NCBI RefSeq assembly: GCF_030733205.1
Contig: NZ_JASHJL010000005.1
Span: 124,001 to 188,000, forward strand
DNA: 64,000 bases
Source: Mameliella sp. MMSF_3455
GTDB taxonomy: Bacteria; Pseudomonadota; Alphaproteobacteria; Rhodobacterales; Rhodobacteraceae
Direction of reading: 5' to 3'
Below the pieces are notes generated by a model. That model did no database searches. It was not told the origin of the DNA and saw only the letters and a list, made by a program, of their open reading frames with translations. This document shows, in pieces, positions 33,681 through 43,479 of this stretch (position 1 is its first letter; each line of letters begins with the position of its first letter). Position numbers and translations under genes: made by a program.

Positions 33681-35836
33681 CGGCACGGCCCCATCCGCAT
33701 TCCCTGCCCGTGCACCGTCTCGACCGCCCCGGCGCAGCCCGCCTCGGCCAGCTTGCGGCGCAGGTTGCGCAGGTGGCTGTCCAGCGTCCGATCCGACACC
33801 GCGCTTTGCGCGCCCCAAAGCGCGGCGACGAGATCGGCGCGCCGGGTCAGCCGGGCGGGGTCCTGCATCAGCCGCGCCAGAAGCCCGAATTCGGTTGCGG
33901 TCAGGGCGATCTCGGCTGGACCAAAGCGGCAGAGCCGCGCATGGCAATCCAGCGTCAACCGCCCCCGTTCCAGCCGTGCCGGCGCAGCGCCGCGCGCGGT
34001 GCGTTTCAGGATCGCCCCGACCCGCGCCACCAGTTCGCGTGGACTGAAGGGCTTGGTCACATAGTCGTCGGCCCCCAGTTCCAGGCCAAGGATGCGGTCG
34101 ATCTCGTCGTCGCGCGCGGTCAGAAAGAGGATCGGCACCTCGGATCGTGCGCGGATGCGGCGGCAGGTCTCGAACCCGTCCATCTCGGGCAGGCCAACGT
34201 CCAGCACCACCAGGTCCGGCGCCTCGCGCGCGGCATGGATCAGCGCCTGCTGCCCGTCGCCGGCGGTGATGACCGCATGGCCCGCCCGTTCCAGCGCAAG
34301 CCGCACCAGTTCACGCAGGCGGGGATCGTCGTCCACTATCAGGATCTTCATCAGGGCCGCTTCCACCATCACGCCTTGTACATAACGGCTTGCGCGCCAG
34401 GTGCGAAAGCCCCACCCCCGCCAGTCCTCGACCTGCGGACGGGAAATCCGGCAAGGCCCCAAATAGACCGAACGCCCGATAACCCGGCCCAGGCCGCTTT
34501 CGACGATCGGCCCTGCGGCCATCGGGCCCAAACCGCAGAGATACCACAGGTCCGGCTCTGCCCGGGTCACGTTTTCTGCCGCGATCACCTGGGCGAAGTT
34601 CACCATCGCGCAGAAGTACAGCGTCGCCAGCCCCAGAACACCGCCCCGCACCAGCAACCAGCGGTTCGATCGCGTCCGCAGCACCTGCCATAGCGCCAAT
34701 CCCAGCCCCGCCGCCACCAGCACCATCCAGATGAACGCGTGTAGTCGGAGGTAGGTCAGCCCGAAGGTCTCGACGTACAGGTCCAGCCGCAGCGCAGCCG
34801 CCCCGCACAGCACCATGTTCTGCACCAGCCAGAGCATCAGCAGCGGCCGGATCAGGCGGCGTTCGCCCAGGAATGGCCGCGCCGCCAGGGCAAATACCCC
34901 CGCCAGAACCGCCGCGGCCAACAGCGGATAGGCGCCGCGATGGGCGTATTCGGCCAGGGTCATCCCCTCGGGCAGATCGGCACCCCCCAGCAGAATCGTA
35001 ACATCGGTGAGGCTTTGTACCGCGATCAGCAGGTTGAAGACCGCCAGGCCGCGCAGGACAGAGCCGGAGTTGAGCCACCCCGGCGCAATCGACGGCATCA
35101 CGGCCCAGCGCGCAGCCCGATCACGCAACGGAACCGGCGCCAGGATTGGAGCGACCAGCACCGCAACCCCACCCCAGAAGACAAGGCGCTGCGCCAGTTG
35201 CCACAGATCCAGGTCGATCCGCACAAGCTGTGCCAGCACCGGGTTCGCCTGCATCAAGAGTGCCGCCAGCACCAAGGTGCCACCCAGCGGCAAGGCCCAG
35301 TCCCGCAAGAGACCTCGCGCCAGCGGAACCGGCGCCTCTGCCAGGACTGCGGGCAAGACGATCAGGCGTCGCGGATCAAGCTGAGCCAGCCAGGCCAGCG
35401 GCAGTCGCGCCAGAAAAGCGCCCGTGCTGGCCAAAAGCACGGATAGCCGCGCCGCCGGGTGATGCGCCCAGATCAGTGCTCCGCCCACCCCGACCAGCAG
35501 AAAGGCAATCGAGAGCATTTGCAGGTGCTCAACTGCGGGCAGCGCCGCGACCAGGAACAGCCCCACGGGGCGCCACCCCGCCTTGGTCCCCGGCAGGCCC
35601 CATGCCAGGATCGCCGCAGCAAAGATCACCAGCGACAGGCCCGGCGCCTTGCCCCAGAACAGAACGTCCGCCAGCGCCACAAGGCTCAGAACCGCCGCTA
35701 TTCGCCGGGGAAACCGCAGCCCGGCACGGGCGGTCCCACCGTCGCCCTGCGCTGGCGGGGTGGCGCCGTCGTCCAGCCACCAGCCGTCCTTTGCCAATGC
35801 ATGTGGCAGACCCGGGATGCTCAATTGCCTGTCCAT
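33677..35836 (-). CDS. DUF4173 membrane protein fused in frame to an OmpR-family response regulator
   Basis: One uninterrupted frame of 719 residues. Residues 1 to about 490 form a polytopic membrane protein of the DUF4173 type with about eleven hydrophobic segments (for example VLSLVALADVLFWG, LHAFIWMVLVAAGLGLALWQ). From residue 496, a complete OmpR/PhoB regulator follows: receiver MKILIVDDDPRLRELVRLAL with acceptor Asp51 (VVLDVGLPEMDGF, regulator numbering), then a winged-helix domain (LTATEFGLLARLMQDP, DSHLRNLRRKL). No stop lies in the junction (34351-34390). An internal ATG at 34351 with GGAAG eight bases upstream could also yield the regulator alone (224 residues). A kinase gene follows with ATGA overlap. 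Relatives usually encode these as separate genes, so this is a true fusion, a nested start, or a small indel. Confidence 0.82.
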   Translation of the reverse strand: MDRQLSIPGLPHALAKDGWWLDDGATPPAQGDGGTARAGLRFPRRIAAVLSLVALADVLFWGKAPGLSLVIFAAAILAWGLPGTKAGWRPVGLFLVAALPAVEHLQMLSIAFLLVGVGGALIWAHHPAARLSVLLASTGAFLARLPLAWLAQLDPRRLIVLPAVLAEAPVPLARGLLRDWALPLGGTLVLAALLMQANPVLAQLVRIDLDLWQLAQRLVFWGGVAVLVAPILAPVPLRDRAARWAVMPSIAPGWLNSGSVLRGLAVFNLLIAVQSLTDVTILLGGADLPEGMTLAEYAHRGAYPLLAAAVLAGVFALAARPFLGERRLIRPLLMLWLVQNMVLCGAAALRLDLYVETFGLTYLRLHAFIWMVLVAAGLGLALWQVLRTRSNRWLLVRGGVLGLATLYFCAMVNFAQVIAAENVTRAEPDLWYLCGLGPMAAGPIVESGLGRVIGRSVYLGPCRISRPQVEDWRGWGFRTWRASRYVQGVMVEAALMKILIVDDDPRLRELVRLALERAGHAVITAGDGQQALIHAAREAPDLVVLDVGLPEMDGFETCRRIRARSEVPILFLTARDDEIDRILGLELGADDYVTKPFSPRELVARVGAILKRTARGAAPARLERGRLTLDCHARLCRFGPAEIALTATEFGLLARLMQDPARLTRRADLVAALWGAQSAVSDRTLDSHLRNLRRKLAEAGCAGAVETVHGQGMRMGPCR

Positions 35837-36352
35837 GTCCCAATCTCCTGTTTCGGAATGGGATCAGACTGGACCTGGCTGCGTGCAGAGCTTGCGCGTG
35901 ATTTGTGCAGTTTTCGTGCAGAGCCGGTCGGTACAGGCCGCGCCACGGATCGAGGACGCGGCCCAAAGCCCGGCTGCGGCGGGCCTTGATGCCTTTCGTC
36001 ATGCAGACCCGGGCCCATAGCGCCGAACAGTCCGCCCGGCGTGTCACTGTTCCAGTCCAATCCGACCCAACCTGCGACCGGCAACGTGCCTTCGGCCCTC
36101 GGGCGCGACGTCCGCGCGGTTCCAGCGCCAATCGGTCGGCTCTGCTGAATACGCGCGGTCCGATGACCGCTGTGTCGATCGTGTTCGAACGCCGGAACGT
36201 GGACGAGTTGCGGCGCGCCGACCGCGATAATCATGACCCAAATCTGCTGCCAGGCGACGCCATCGACGGCTACGGCAGCGGTGTCACCAATATGGTCGAG
36301 GTGGCGCGCGTTCCGGGGGCAGTCGGCGCCGTGGCGGTGCTCGGCACCTAAG
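35837..36352. other. 516-base gap with no supported gene
   Basis: Short frames on both strands (for example plus 35905-36351) are Arg-rich, lack motifs and have no convincing start site. The first 60 bases upstream of 35836 should hold the promoter of the DUF4173-regulator frame; nothing stands out elsewhere. Confidence 0.5.
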
Positions 36353-38857
36353 TCAGTCGACGCGCGGTTCGGGCGCGTTCTTCCACGCCGTCAGGGCGAC
36401 CTGCACCGCCTCCGTCAGGGCAGTTGCGTTTTCTGCCTCGGCTGCCGTTTCGACCTTGAGAAGGGCCAGACGCAGCTCCGGTTGACCGAAGGCGGCCGCG
36501 CTGCCGGCCGTTCTGTGGCTGCGCTCGGCGATCTCGTTCCAGTCGTCGGGCCCCGTGGCCAACCAATCGAAGAGCTCTGTCGCCTCTGCGACATAGCGCG
36601 CCTTGAGTGCAGCAATCGGATCGGCGGGAGCGGTAACGCGATCCGTGGCAGACGCCACGCCGGGCTTGTCGGTGCAGAACCGCGCGATCACCTGAGCCAG
36701 TTCCTGCTTGTCCAGCGGTTTCCCCAGGAAATCCGACATGCCCCCCGCGATGAAGCGATCCTTGGCCTCCGGCAGGACATTGGCGGACAGCGCCACGATC
36801 GGTACATCCCGGCAAGGCCCCTGCCCCTCGCGAATGGCCCGCGTCGCAGCGAGGCCATCCATCACCGGCATCCGGATGTCCATAAGGATCAGGTCAAACC
36901 GCTGTTCGGCCGCGGCATCGACAGCCTCTTGCCCGTTGCGCGCCACGCTGACGCGATGCCCGATCAGGCGCAACATGTCCTGCGCCAGTTGCAGGTTGAT
37001 CTCGTTGTCCTCGACCAGGAGGATATCGCGCGCCACAAACTGCGCGCTGCCGCGATCCGGCGCGCGCGCGTCATGCGGTGCTTCGGCAAGCTCGACAGGG
37101 ATCCGCAGCCAGAAGACACTGCCCTCGCCCAGGGCGCTTTCGGCACCGATTTCGCCGCCAATCGCGGTGACGAAGCGCCGTGCGATCCCCAGGCCCAACC
37201 CGGTCCCCTGACCACTTTCCGCAGGGTTCGACGTGCCGGTTTGGAAATCCTCGAAAACGCGATCGAGGTCTTGTTCGGGAATGCCGACTCCGGTGTCGAT
37301 GATCCGGAACTCGACCATCGGCGACGCACCTGCCGGGGTCTCCAGACGCTCCAACTCGATCGAGATACGGCCATAGCGGGTAAATTTCACCGCGTTGCCG
37401 AGCAGGTTCAGAAGCACCTGCTGCAACCGCGACGCATCCACCGCGACCCAGGTCACCGGCTCTCCGATCCAGCCCCAGCCCAGCACGTTGCCAGCCGCCT
37501 CTGCCGGGCTGGTCTGGCTGTCGATCACGTCCTGAACCAAGTCTCCGATATGGACCACCTCCATCTGCGTCCCCGCTGTGCCCGCTTCGAAACGCGCGAT
37601 GTCCAGCACGGCATCGACATGCGACATCAGCAGCTTGCCCGACACCGCCATGTTGTGGACAAAACGCGATTGCTCGGGCGTCAGCCGGGTCTCTCGCAAC
37701 AGTGACAGGTTGCCCAGGACGCCATTGAGCGGCGTCCGGATCTCATGTGTCATCATCGCAAGGAACTCGGCCTTGGCCTTTTCGCCGGCCAGCGCCTTGT
37801 CGCGGGCCTCGACCAGTTCGTTTTCCGCACGCACGCGCTGCGAAATGTCGCGAAGAAACCCGATGACGATTTTCTCGTCTCCGGTCTGTGCCTGCTCCAC
37901 GGCCAATTCGACAGGAAAGACCTCACCGGTGCTGCGCTTGCCATCCATCCGGACGCGGCCGTGACCGACAACCCGGTGTTCCCCGGTCTCCTGCATCCGC
38001 GTCATGCCGGCGTCATGCGCCGCGCGAAGATGCTCGGGCACGATCACCTCGCCGATGCGGAGGCCGATCACCTCCTCGACATCGTACCGGAAAATGCGTT
38101 CGGCGGCCGGATTGAACCGCTGAATCCGCCCCTCTTCATCCGCCACGATCACCGCGTCGAGCGAGGCGTCGAAGATCGTGTTCAAGCGGGCATAGGCGGC
38201 CTCCAATTCCCGGCCCCGCCGCTTGGTCTGGCGTGAGACCCGTCGTGCGTGGCGCAGCAGGACAGCCAGCACAAGAACAAGGACCCCGGTCAGCAGCGCC
38301 AGACGTGACAGTGTAACGGCAACCGAGTCACGCTGCGTGTCGGATTGGCGCGCGAATTGAAACAGACCCGCGGTCGCAAGCGCGCGCAGATCTGGCCTGG
38401 CCGTCTCGAGGAGAGCGTCGACCTCGTCCAGTTCCGCCTCAAGCTGAGCGCGCGGCCCGTCGATCAGCGGAACGAGGTTCTCCAGCATGGTGCGGGTTCG
38501 CCCCAGCGGTTCGGAAAAGCTCGGGATCTCGCGCAATTCGGCATAGAGATCCCCATACGCAAGCGTGTCGACGCGGCTGTAGAAAACGTCGAATTCCTCG
38601 ACCACCTTTTCAAGGTCGTCGTCCGGTTCCGACCGCGCTTCACTGATGGCGTGGCGCAGTTCGAGGAATTCGACCTCGGCTTGCGACAGGGTCCATTGCA
38701 CGTTGTCCGAGTTGGCCGAATTGAGCAACTGCAGGTCCTTGACGACCTCGGTCGCGAGATAGCCGATCGCAACAAGACACAGCACGACGCTCCCAAGAAA
38801 GAGCCCCCTGCCGCCCTGCTTGAGCCAGCTTGTCCACCGCACCGACAGTTCGATCAC
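36353..38857 (-). CDS. Hybrid sensor histidine kinase with PAS, receiver and HPt domains
   Basis: An 834-residue phosphorelay kinase. In order: TM1 (about 18-36), a periplasmic helical region, TM2 (about 184-202), a PAS domain (LNTIFDASLDAVIVADEEGR, about 225-340), the HisKA site His371 in MMTHEIRTPLNGVLGN, the HATPase domain (LLNLLGNAVKFT, GTGLGLGIARRFV), a receiver with acceptor Asp660 (DLILMDIRMPVMDGLA) and an HPt domain with His780 in AERSHRTAGSAAAFG. GTG 38857 is chosen because GGAGG precedes it and TM1 then sits near the N terminus; the frame to 38977 has no site. The HPt output most likely feeds the LuxR-type regulator encoded divergently at 39870. Confidence 0.9.
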   Translation of the reverse strand: MIELSVRWTSWLKQGGRGLFLGSVVLCLVAIGYLATEVVKDLQLLNSANSDNVQWTLSQAEVEFLELRHAISEARSEPDDDLEKVVEEFDVFYSRVDTLAYGDLYAELREIPSFSEPLGRTRTMLENLVPLIDGPRAQLEAELDEVDALLETARPDLRALATAGLFQFARQSDTQRDSVAVTLSRLALLTGVLVLVLAVLLRHARRVSRQTKRRGRELEAAYARLNTIFDASLDAVIVADEEGRIQRFNPAAERIFRYDVEEVIGLRIGEVIVPEHLRAAHDAGMTRMQETGEHRVVGHGRVRMDGKRSTGEVFPVELAVEQAQTGDEKIVIGFLRDISQRVRAENELVEARDKALAGEKAKAEFLAMMTHEIRTPLNGVLGNLSLLRETRLTPEQSRFVHNMAVSGKLLMSHVDAVLDIARFEAGTAGTQMEVVHIGDLVQDVIDSQTSPAEAAGNVLGWGWIGEPVTWVAVDASRLQQVLLNLLGNAVKFTRYGRISIELERLETPAGASPMVEFRIIDTGVGIPEQDLDRVFEDFQTGTSNPAESGQGTGLGLGIARRFVTAIGGEIGAESALGEGSVFWLRIPVELAEAPHDARAPDRGSAQFVARDILLVEDNEINLQLAQDMLRLIGHRVSVARNGQEAVDAAAEQRFDLILMDIRMPVMDGLAATRAIREGQGPCRDVPIVALSANVLPEAKDRFIAGGMSDFLGKPLDKQELAQVIARFCTDKPGVASATDRVTAPADPIAALKARYVAEATELFDWLATGPDDWNEIAERSHRTAGSAAAFGQPELRLALLKVETAAEAENATALTEAVQVALTAWKNAPEPRVD

Positions 38858-39869
38858 CTGACCTACCCTCCGACCTTCCAATTGCGCCAGCCGCCAACGG
38901 TCCGGCGGGCAAGCTGCCGGATGCTGCGCGGATGGATCGTACCGGCGCAACCGACGTTCGCGCACATACGGGAACAAATCGACCAGAATTGGCCATTTGG
39001 TGACACGGACCTGCCCTCCATGCCCCGACTTTCCTTCGCACGGGTCCGGGCGCCACCGTGGACGCCACTGCCACTTGCCCGGCCCCTTGCGCGCGGTCCG
39101 TCGTCATTGGCACCGCTGCGCCGGCCGCCCGCGTTCGGGATGGTCAGTTTCACACGGATCGAGCGTCCCCCGTTCAGGATCTCTTCTGCCACGGCAAGAG
39201 CCAGAGGACATCGGGAATTCCGGATCAGAGACCTATCCGAAAGTGGAGGTGTCGCGCAGCGCACAGCCCCCCGCGACCGGACAAGCCCCCCGGACCGTCA
39301 TCGCCATCAAGAGGATGTCCAGCATGAGACTGCGGAAACGGACACAGGTCACCACCATGTCGACCATCTTGCCAAAGCCGACGTCGGTCCGGACCGACAC
39401 TTACCACAGCCCGGTGATCCGCAGCGCGGGCATGCTCTGCGTCAGTTTGCGCGCCGCCGTCCCTGCCTTACCGGGCCGGGCAGCAAACGGAAACACCGAT
39501 TGCCCCGGCTGCGCCGCCCCATGCAAGCGCGTCGGCGTCAAATCGGTTCCCTTCAGGCTATCCGTCAGCCGCCTGCCGGTCATCCGGGCGGCGAACTCCA
39601 CGCCGTTAAATCCGGCAGCAGCATGTCAATCCGCATCGATGCCTGATCGGTTTGTTCGCGCGCGGCGTCGGCCAGTGGCAGCCCGAGCACGTCGCACGCG
39701 GATGGAGAGCGCGCGATCTTGTGAGGAGATCGCATGGTGCGGCAGTGTGGGACAGCCAGTCATGCGGATAGGATCAACTCCTCCTTGGAAAATCTGCAAG
39801 CGGATACCCCTTGTTTGCGCATGGCCATGTGGGGCTTTATGGCAGTTCAGAAAGCTGTAGGGTGATGTA
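38858..39869. other. 1-kb coding-poor region between kinase and response regulator
   Basis: No gene is supported. Frames present are short or Arg/Pro-rich shadows. Two marginal candidates on the minus strand were considered: 39401-39601 (66 residues) and 39233-39400 (GTG start, 55 residues, containing MVDMVVTCVRFRSLMLDILL), both without a good ribosome binding site. Such a long empty stretch is unusual for this window and may be decayed sequence or a regulatory region. Confidence 0.5.
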
Positions 39870-40484
39870 ATGCGAATTCTGATTGCCGACGACCACGACC
39901 TCTTGCGCGACACGCTCGTCGCCTTTCTGGGGGCAACCGACGGGTTTCAGGTCGGCACAGCGGCCAGCTATGCAGAGGCCGTTACGCGCATCCGGGAGGA
40001 TGAGCGTTACGACCTGGTGCTGCTGGATTACAAGATGCCCGGCATGGCGGGCCTGGACTCCCTGCGCGAGGCCCTGACGATTGACGGCGGGCAACGCGTG
40101 GCGCTGATTTCGGGCGAAGCCACGCGTGAGATTGCCGAGCAGGCATTGGAAATGGGGGCCGCCGGTTTCGTCCCCAAGACCCTGCCGGCGAAATCGCTGG
40201 TCAACGCGATCCGGTTCATGGCGATGGGCGAGAAATATGCGCCGATCGACTTCATGACCGCCCAGGAAGAAGAATCGGCGCATCCCCTGACAGAGAAACT
40301 GACGCCGCGGGAAATGGACGTGCTGAACGGTCTGAGCGGTGGCAAGTCGAACAAGGAAATCGCACGCGATCTTGGACTGACGGAACCCACCGTCAAACTC
40401 CACATGAAGACGCTTTACCGCAAGTTGGGTGTGAACAACCGCACGCAGGCCGCCATCGCGGCCCGGGACGCGGGTCTTTTCTAG
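39870..40484 (+). CDS. LuxR/FixJ-family response regulator
   Basis: A 204-residue two-domain regulator. The receiver begins MRILIADDHDLLRDTLVAFL and has acceptor Asp53 in DLVLLDYKMPGMAG and the switch lysine region GFVPKTLPAKSLVNAI. The C-terminal LuxR-type helix-turn-helix is KLTPREMDVLNGLSGGKSNK and EIARDLGLTEPTVKLHMKTL. It diverges from the hybrid kinase across a 1-kb gap and is its likely partner, accepting phosphate from the HPt domain (inference). Confidence 0.92.
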   Translation: MRILIADDHDLLRDTLVAFLGATDGFQVGTAASYAEAVTRIREDERYDLVLLDYKMPGMAGLDSLREALTIDGGQRVALISGEATREIAEQALEMGAAGFVPKTLPAKSLVNAIRFMAMGEKYAPIDFMTAQEEESAHPLTEKLTPREMDVLNGLSGGKSNKEIARDLGLTEPTVKLHMKTLYRKLGVNNRTQAAIAARDAGLF

Positions 40485-40996
40485 CCCGCGCAGGGTCGTG
40501 GCAGCTTCAGCTCCTTGCCGATGACAACCGCGAGGCTGAAAAACCTCCCGATGCCCGGAACGCTATCCGTCGCGACAGGCGAACCGCGGCTCTCCGCCCG
40601 CCCAGCGGTCATGGCGGCGTGCAACGGACAAGTCTCCGCTCACAGGAGACAACTGCCATAGCCGTTCAGCGCTCGTTCACACCCTGCCACCAGCGCATAC
40701 CCGAGATGACCCCTACCCCGCTGCGGAGGTTGTTGTTCCTGCGTCTGGTCTTCCTCGGCCAGGCGTCCTCGCGTGCGGGTTCGGCTTTCGCCTCCAACGC
40801 TGTGAGCCGTCACGGAAACCCGCAAGAGGCGTCTCCGCGCAGCTCGGATCCTCGAAGATGCAACCGACAGTCGCGGACTGGAGCGTCGCGCGTCAGGCTT
40901 GCCCAAGATCCGGCCGGTCGATCAGACCGCCTGCATCCACGTCGAGATTGCCGGCACAAAACCGCGACAGGTCCACTCTGTACTGAAAAAGTGAGA
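40485..40996. other. 512-base gap between response regulator and tRNA-Arg
   Basis: Open frames here (for example plus 40619-41062) run into the tRNA and have no motif. I see no repeat of the tRNA 3' end, hence no attachment site. It adds to the low coding density between 35.8 and 41.0 kb. Confidence 0.5.
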
Positions 40997-41073
<77 letters not shown>

Positions 41074-41133
41074 TTCGCGGGTGTCTATACCCGGTCGCCC
41101 GCACCGCCGCAATGGGGTGCGGGCGCAAAAGCG

Positions 41134-42144
41134 TCAGGGTTTTTTGGCCTGCGCCAGCATTGTCATTTCGGGGATCATCGTGCCCACGCTCACCTCCTCG
41201 AAGCCCGCCGCCGCAAGCGCCCCCTCGAGCCAGCCCGCATCGAGCGAGCGTGCCTCGGGCGTGAAGGCCGTGTGCTGCAACTGCCAAAGCGCGGCAAGGC
41301 CCGGGCCGGTGCGGTCCTCCTTGACGATGAAATCATGGATCAGCACCACGCCGCCGGGATTGAGCACCTTGAAGGCCTGCGCGATCAGCCCGGCGTGGGT
41401 TTCCCCGGGGACGCCGGAAAAGAGGTAGGACATCAGCACCACGTCCTGCCCCTCGGGCCAGGGCGTTTCCAGCGCATTGCCGTTCAGATAGGCGATCCGG
41501 TCCGACAGGCCCGCTTTCTCGACGTAACCGCGTCCCAGCGCCGCGACATTTGGAAACTCCAGCACCGTGGCCGTCAGATCGGGGTTCTTCTGGCACAGGG
41601 TGATGTCGAAGGCCGCCGTGCCGCCGCCCACGTCCAGCATCTTTTTCTTGCCGGAAAGGTCCAGTGAACGGGCCAACTGCCGCGCCGGGCCAAGCGACCC
41701 GGCGTGCTGGCTTTCGGAATAGAGCTTTGCCTCTTCAGGGTCCGAGAACCAGTCGGCATAGGACGCGGTGTCCTCATCGCTCATCTCGCCGGACAGCGCG
41801 CCTTCCAGCTGCTCCATCAGCGGGTACATCTGCTTGCCCACCTGCAGGCGCAGGTAATCCGAGAAATCGTATTTCGCCCCCTGGACCAGGAAAGCCTCGG
41901 CCGCGGGTGCGTTGGAAAAGCGCCCCTCTTCGACCGCGACCAGCCCCATGCCCGCAAGCGCCGTAAGCAGCGTCATCGCACGGTCCTCGTGCATCTCGGC
42001 GGCGGCGGCCAGTTCCCCGGCCGTCATGGCGCCCTTGGCGAGATGGGTAAAGACCTCGAGCTCGAGCGCCGCGAAAAGCGCCTTAGAGCCCATGAATCCA
42101 AATGCGATCTGCGAAATCTCGTCGGCTTCGGTCAAAAGGGGCAT
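41134..42144 (-). CDS. SAM-dependent methyltransferase, hydroxyindole-O-methyltransferase-like (possible DsyB)
   Basis: A 336-residue methyltransferase with an N-terminal winged-helix dimerisation domain ([33 protein letters not shown]) and a C-terminal Rossmann domain with motif [16 protein letters not shown]. Further segments are [20 protein letters not shown] and [23 protein letters not shown] 42144 is preceded by GGAG; the frame to 42240 is not needed. This architecture covers many small-molecule O-methyltransferases; the size and sequence style also suit DsyB, which methylates methylthiohydroxybutyrate during DMSP synthesis in marine Rhodobacteraceae. The DsyB idea is from memory of the family and is not proven. 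It follows sufS on the same strand by 114 bases. Confidence 0.8.
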   Translation of the reverse strand: MPLLTEADEISQIAFGFMGSKALFAALELEVFTHLAKGAMTAGELAAAAEMHEDRAMTLLTALAGMGLVAVEEGRFSNAPAAEAFLVQGAKYDFSDYLRLQVGKQMYPLMEQLEGALSGEMSDEDTASYADWFSDPEEAKLYSESQHAGSLGPARQLARSLDLSGKKKMLDVGGGTAAFDITLCQKNPDLTATVLEFPNVAALGRGYVEKAGLSDRIAYLNGNALETPWPEGQDVVLMSYLFSGVPGETHAGLIAQAFKVLNPGGVVLIHDFIVKEDRTGPGLAALWQLQHTAFTPEARSLDAGWLEGALAAAGFEEVSVGTMIPEMTMLAQAKKP

Positions 42145-42258
42145 GCGGGTCTCCGGAGTTGTTGCATCCCCTGCAACCTGCCAAGACCCGCCCCGGAATT
42201 GAACCGCCTGCCGCGAAAATAACCCGTTCCGCTGCGGCACTGCCCCTTTTTGGGGCGT

Positions 42259-43479
42259 TCAGCCGAACAATTCGTGCGCCAGTTCCAGCGCGTCGACCAG
42301 CGCGTCGATCTCGCCCTCGGTGTTGTAGAGGCCCATCGAGGCGCGGCAGGTGGCCGTCACGCCCAGGTGATCCATCAGCGGCCCGGCACAGTGATGGCCC
42401 GCGCGCACCGCCACACCCTTCTTGTCGAGGATGGTGGAAATGTCATGCGCATGCCCTGCCCCCTCCATCGTGAAGGAGAAGATCGCCGCCTTGTCCGGTG
42501 TCGTGCCCTGAACGCTGAGCCAGTTCAGCCCACCCAGTTTCGACACGGCGTAATCCCGCAGGCGCGCTTCATGGGCGGCGATGTTCTCCATCCCCAGGCC
42601 CATCATGTAGTCCAGCGCCACACCCAGCCCGATCTGCTGCACGATTCCGGGCGTGCCGGCCTCGAACTTCATCGGCGGATCATTCCAGGTGACCTCGTCC
42701 TTGTGGACCTCGCGGATCATGTCGCCGCCGCCCAGGAAGGGGCGCATCTCGTCCATGCGGGCACGCCTGATCCAGATCGCCCCGGATGCGGAAGGACCGT
42801 ATAGCTTATGCCCGGTGATGGCGTAGAAATCGCAGCCCAGTTTCTCGACGTTCACCGGCATGTGGACCGCCGCCTGAGAGCCGTCGACCAGCACCGGCAC
42901 GCCCTTGGCCCGCGCGCCGTCACAGATCGCCTTCACATCCACCACCGTGCCCAGCACGTTCGACAGATGGGTGACGGCGACCAGCTTTGTCTTCGGTCCG
43001 ATGGCATCCACCACCTTCTGCGGGTCGAGATAGCCGGTGCTGTCCACGTCCACCCACTTGATCTTGACGCCCTGCCGCTCGCGCAGGAAATGCCAGGGCA
43101 CGATGTTGGCATGGTGTTCCATCACCGACAGGACGATCTCGTCCCCCGCCTCCATCTGCGGCATGGCCCAGCCATAGGCGACAAGGTTGATCCCCATCGT
43201 CGTGCCGGTGGTATAGACGATCTCCTCGGGGTCCTTGGCACCAAGAAAGCGCGCCACGGTCTCGCGCACGCCCTCGTATTTCTCGGTCGCCAGGTTTGAC
43301 AGGTAGTGCAACCCCCGGTGGACGTTGGCGTATTCCTCGGCGTATCCGCGCGTCACCGCGTCGATCACCACCTGCGGTTTCTGCGCCGAGGCACCGTTGT
43401 CCAGGTAGACCAGCGGCTTGCCGTTCACCTCGCGCGAGAGGATCGGAAAATCGGCGCGGATCGCCTCGATATCATACAT
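42259..43479 (-). CDS. sufS: SufS-type cysteine desulfurase
   Basis: SufS removes sulfur from cysteine for Fe-S cluster assembly. The 406-residue PLP enzyme shows YLDNGASAQKPQVVID near the N terminus, the PLP lysine in FYAITGHKLYGPSASGAIW and the catalytic cysteine in GVAVRAGHHCAGPLMDHLG. Its start overlaps the upstream Yip1-like gene by 8 bases. It is the last gene of the SUF operon here, and a second, NifS/IscS-type desulfurase is encoded at the operon's front. No sufE or sufU is seen in the window. Confidence 0.95.
   Translation of the reverse strand: MYDIEAIRADFPILSREVNGKPLVYLDNGASAQKPQVVIDAVTRGYAEEYANVHRGLHYLSNLATEKYEGVRETVARFLGAKDPEEIVYTTGTTMGINLVAYGWAMPQMEAGDEIVLSVMEHHANIVPWHFLRERQGVKIKWVDVDSTGYLDPQKVVDAIGPKTKLVAVTHLSNVLGTVVDVKAICDGARAKGVPVLVDGSQAAVHMPVNVEKLGCDFYAITGHKLYGPSASGAIWIRRARMDEMRPFLGGGDMIREVHKDEVTWNDPPMKFEAGTPGIVQQIGLGVALDYMMGLGMENIAAHEARLRDYAVSKLGGLNWLSVQGTTPDKAAIFSFTMEGAGHAHDISTILDKKGVAVRAGHHCAGPLMDHLGVTATCRASMGLYNTEGEIDALVDALELAHELFG

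Noticed and set aside
39233-39601. Two small minus-strand frames (55 and 66 residues) in the 1-kb gap
   Set aside because: Neither has a clear ribosome binding site or recognised motif; a search for orthologs would be needed to revive them.
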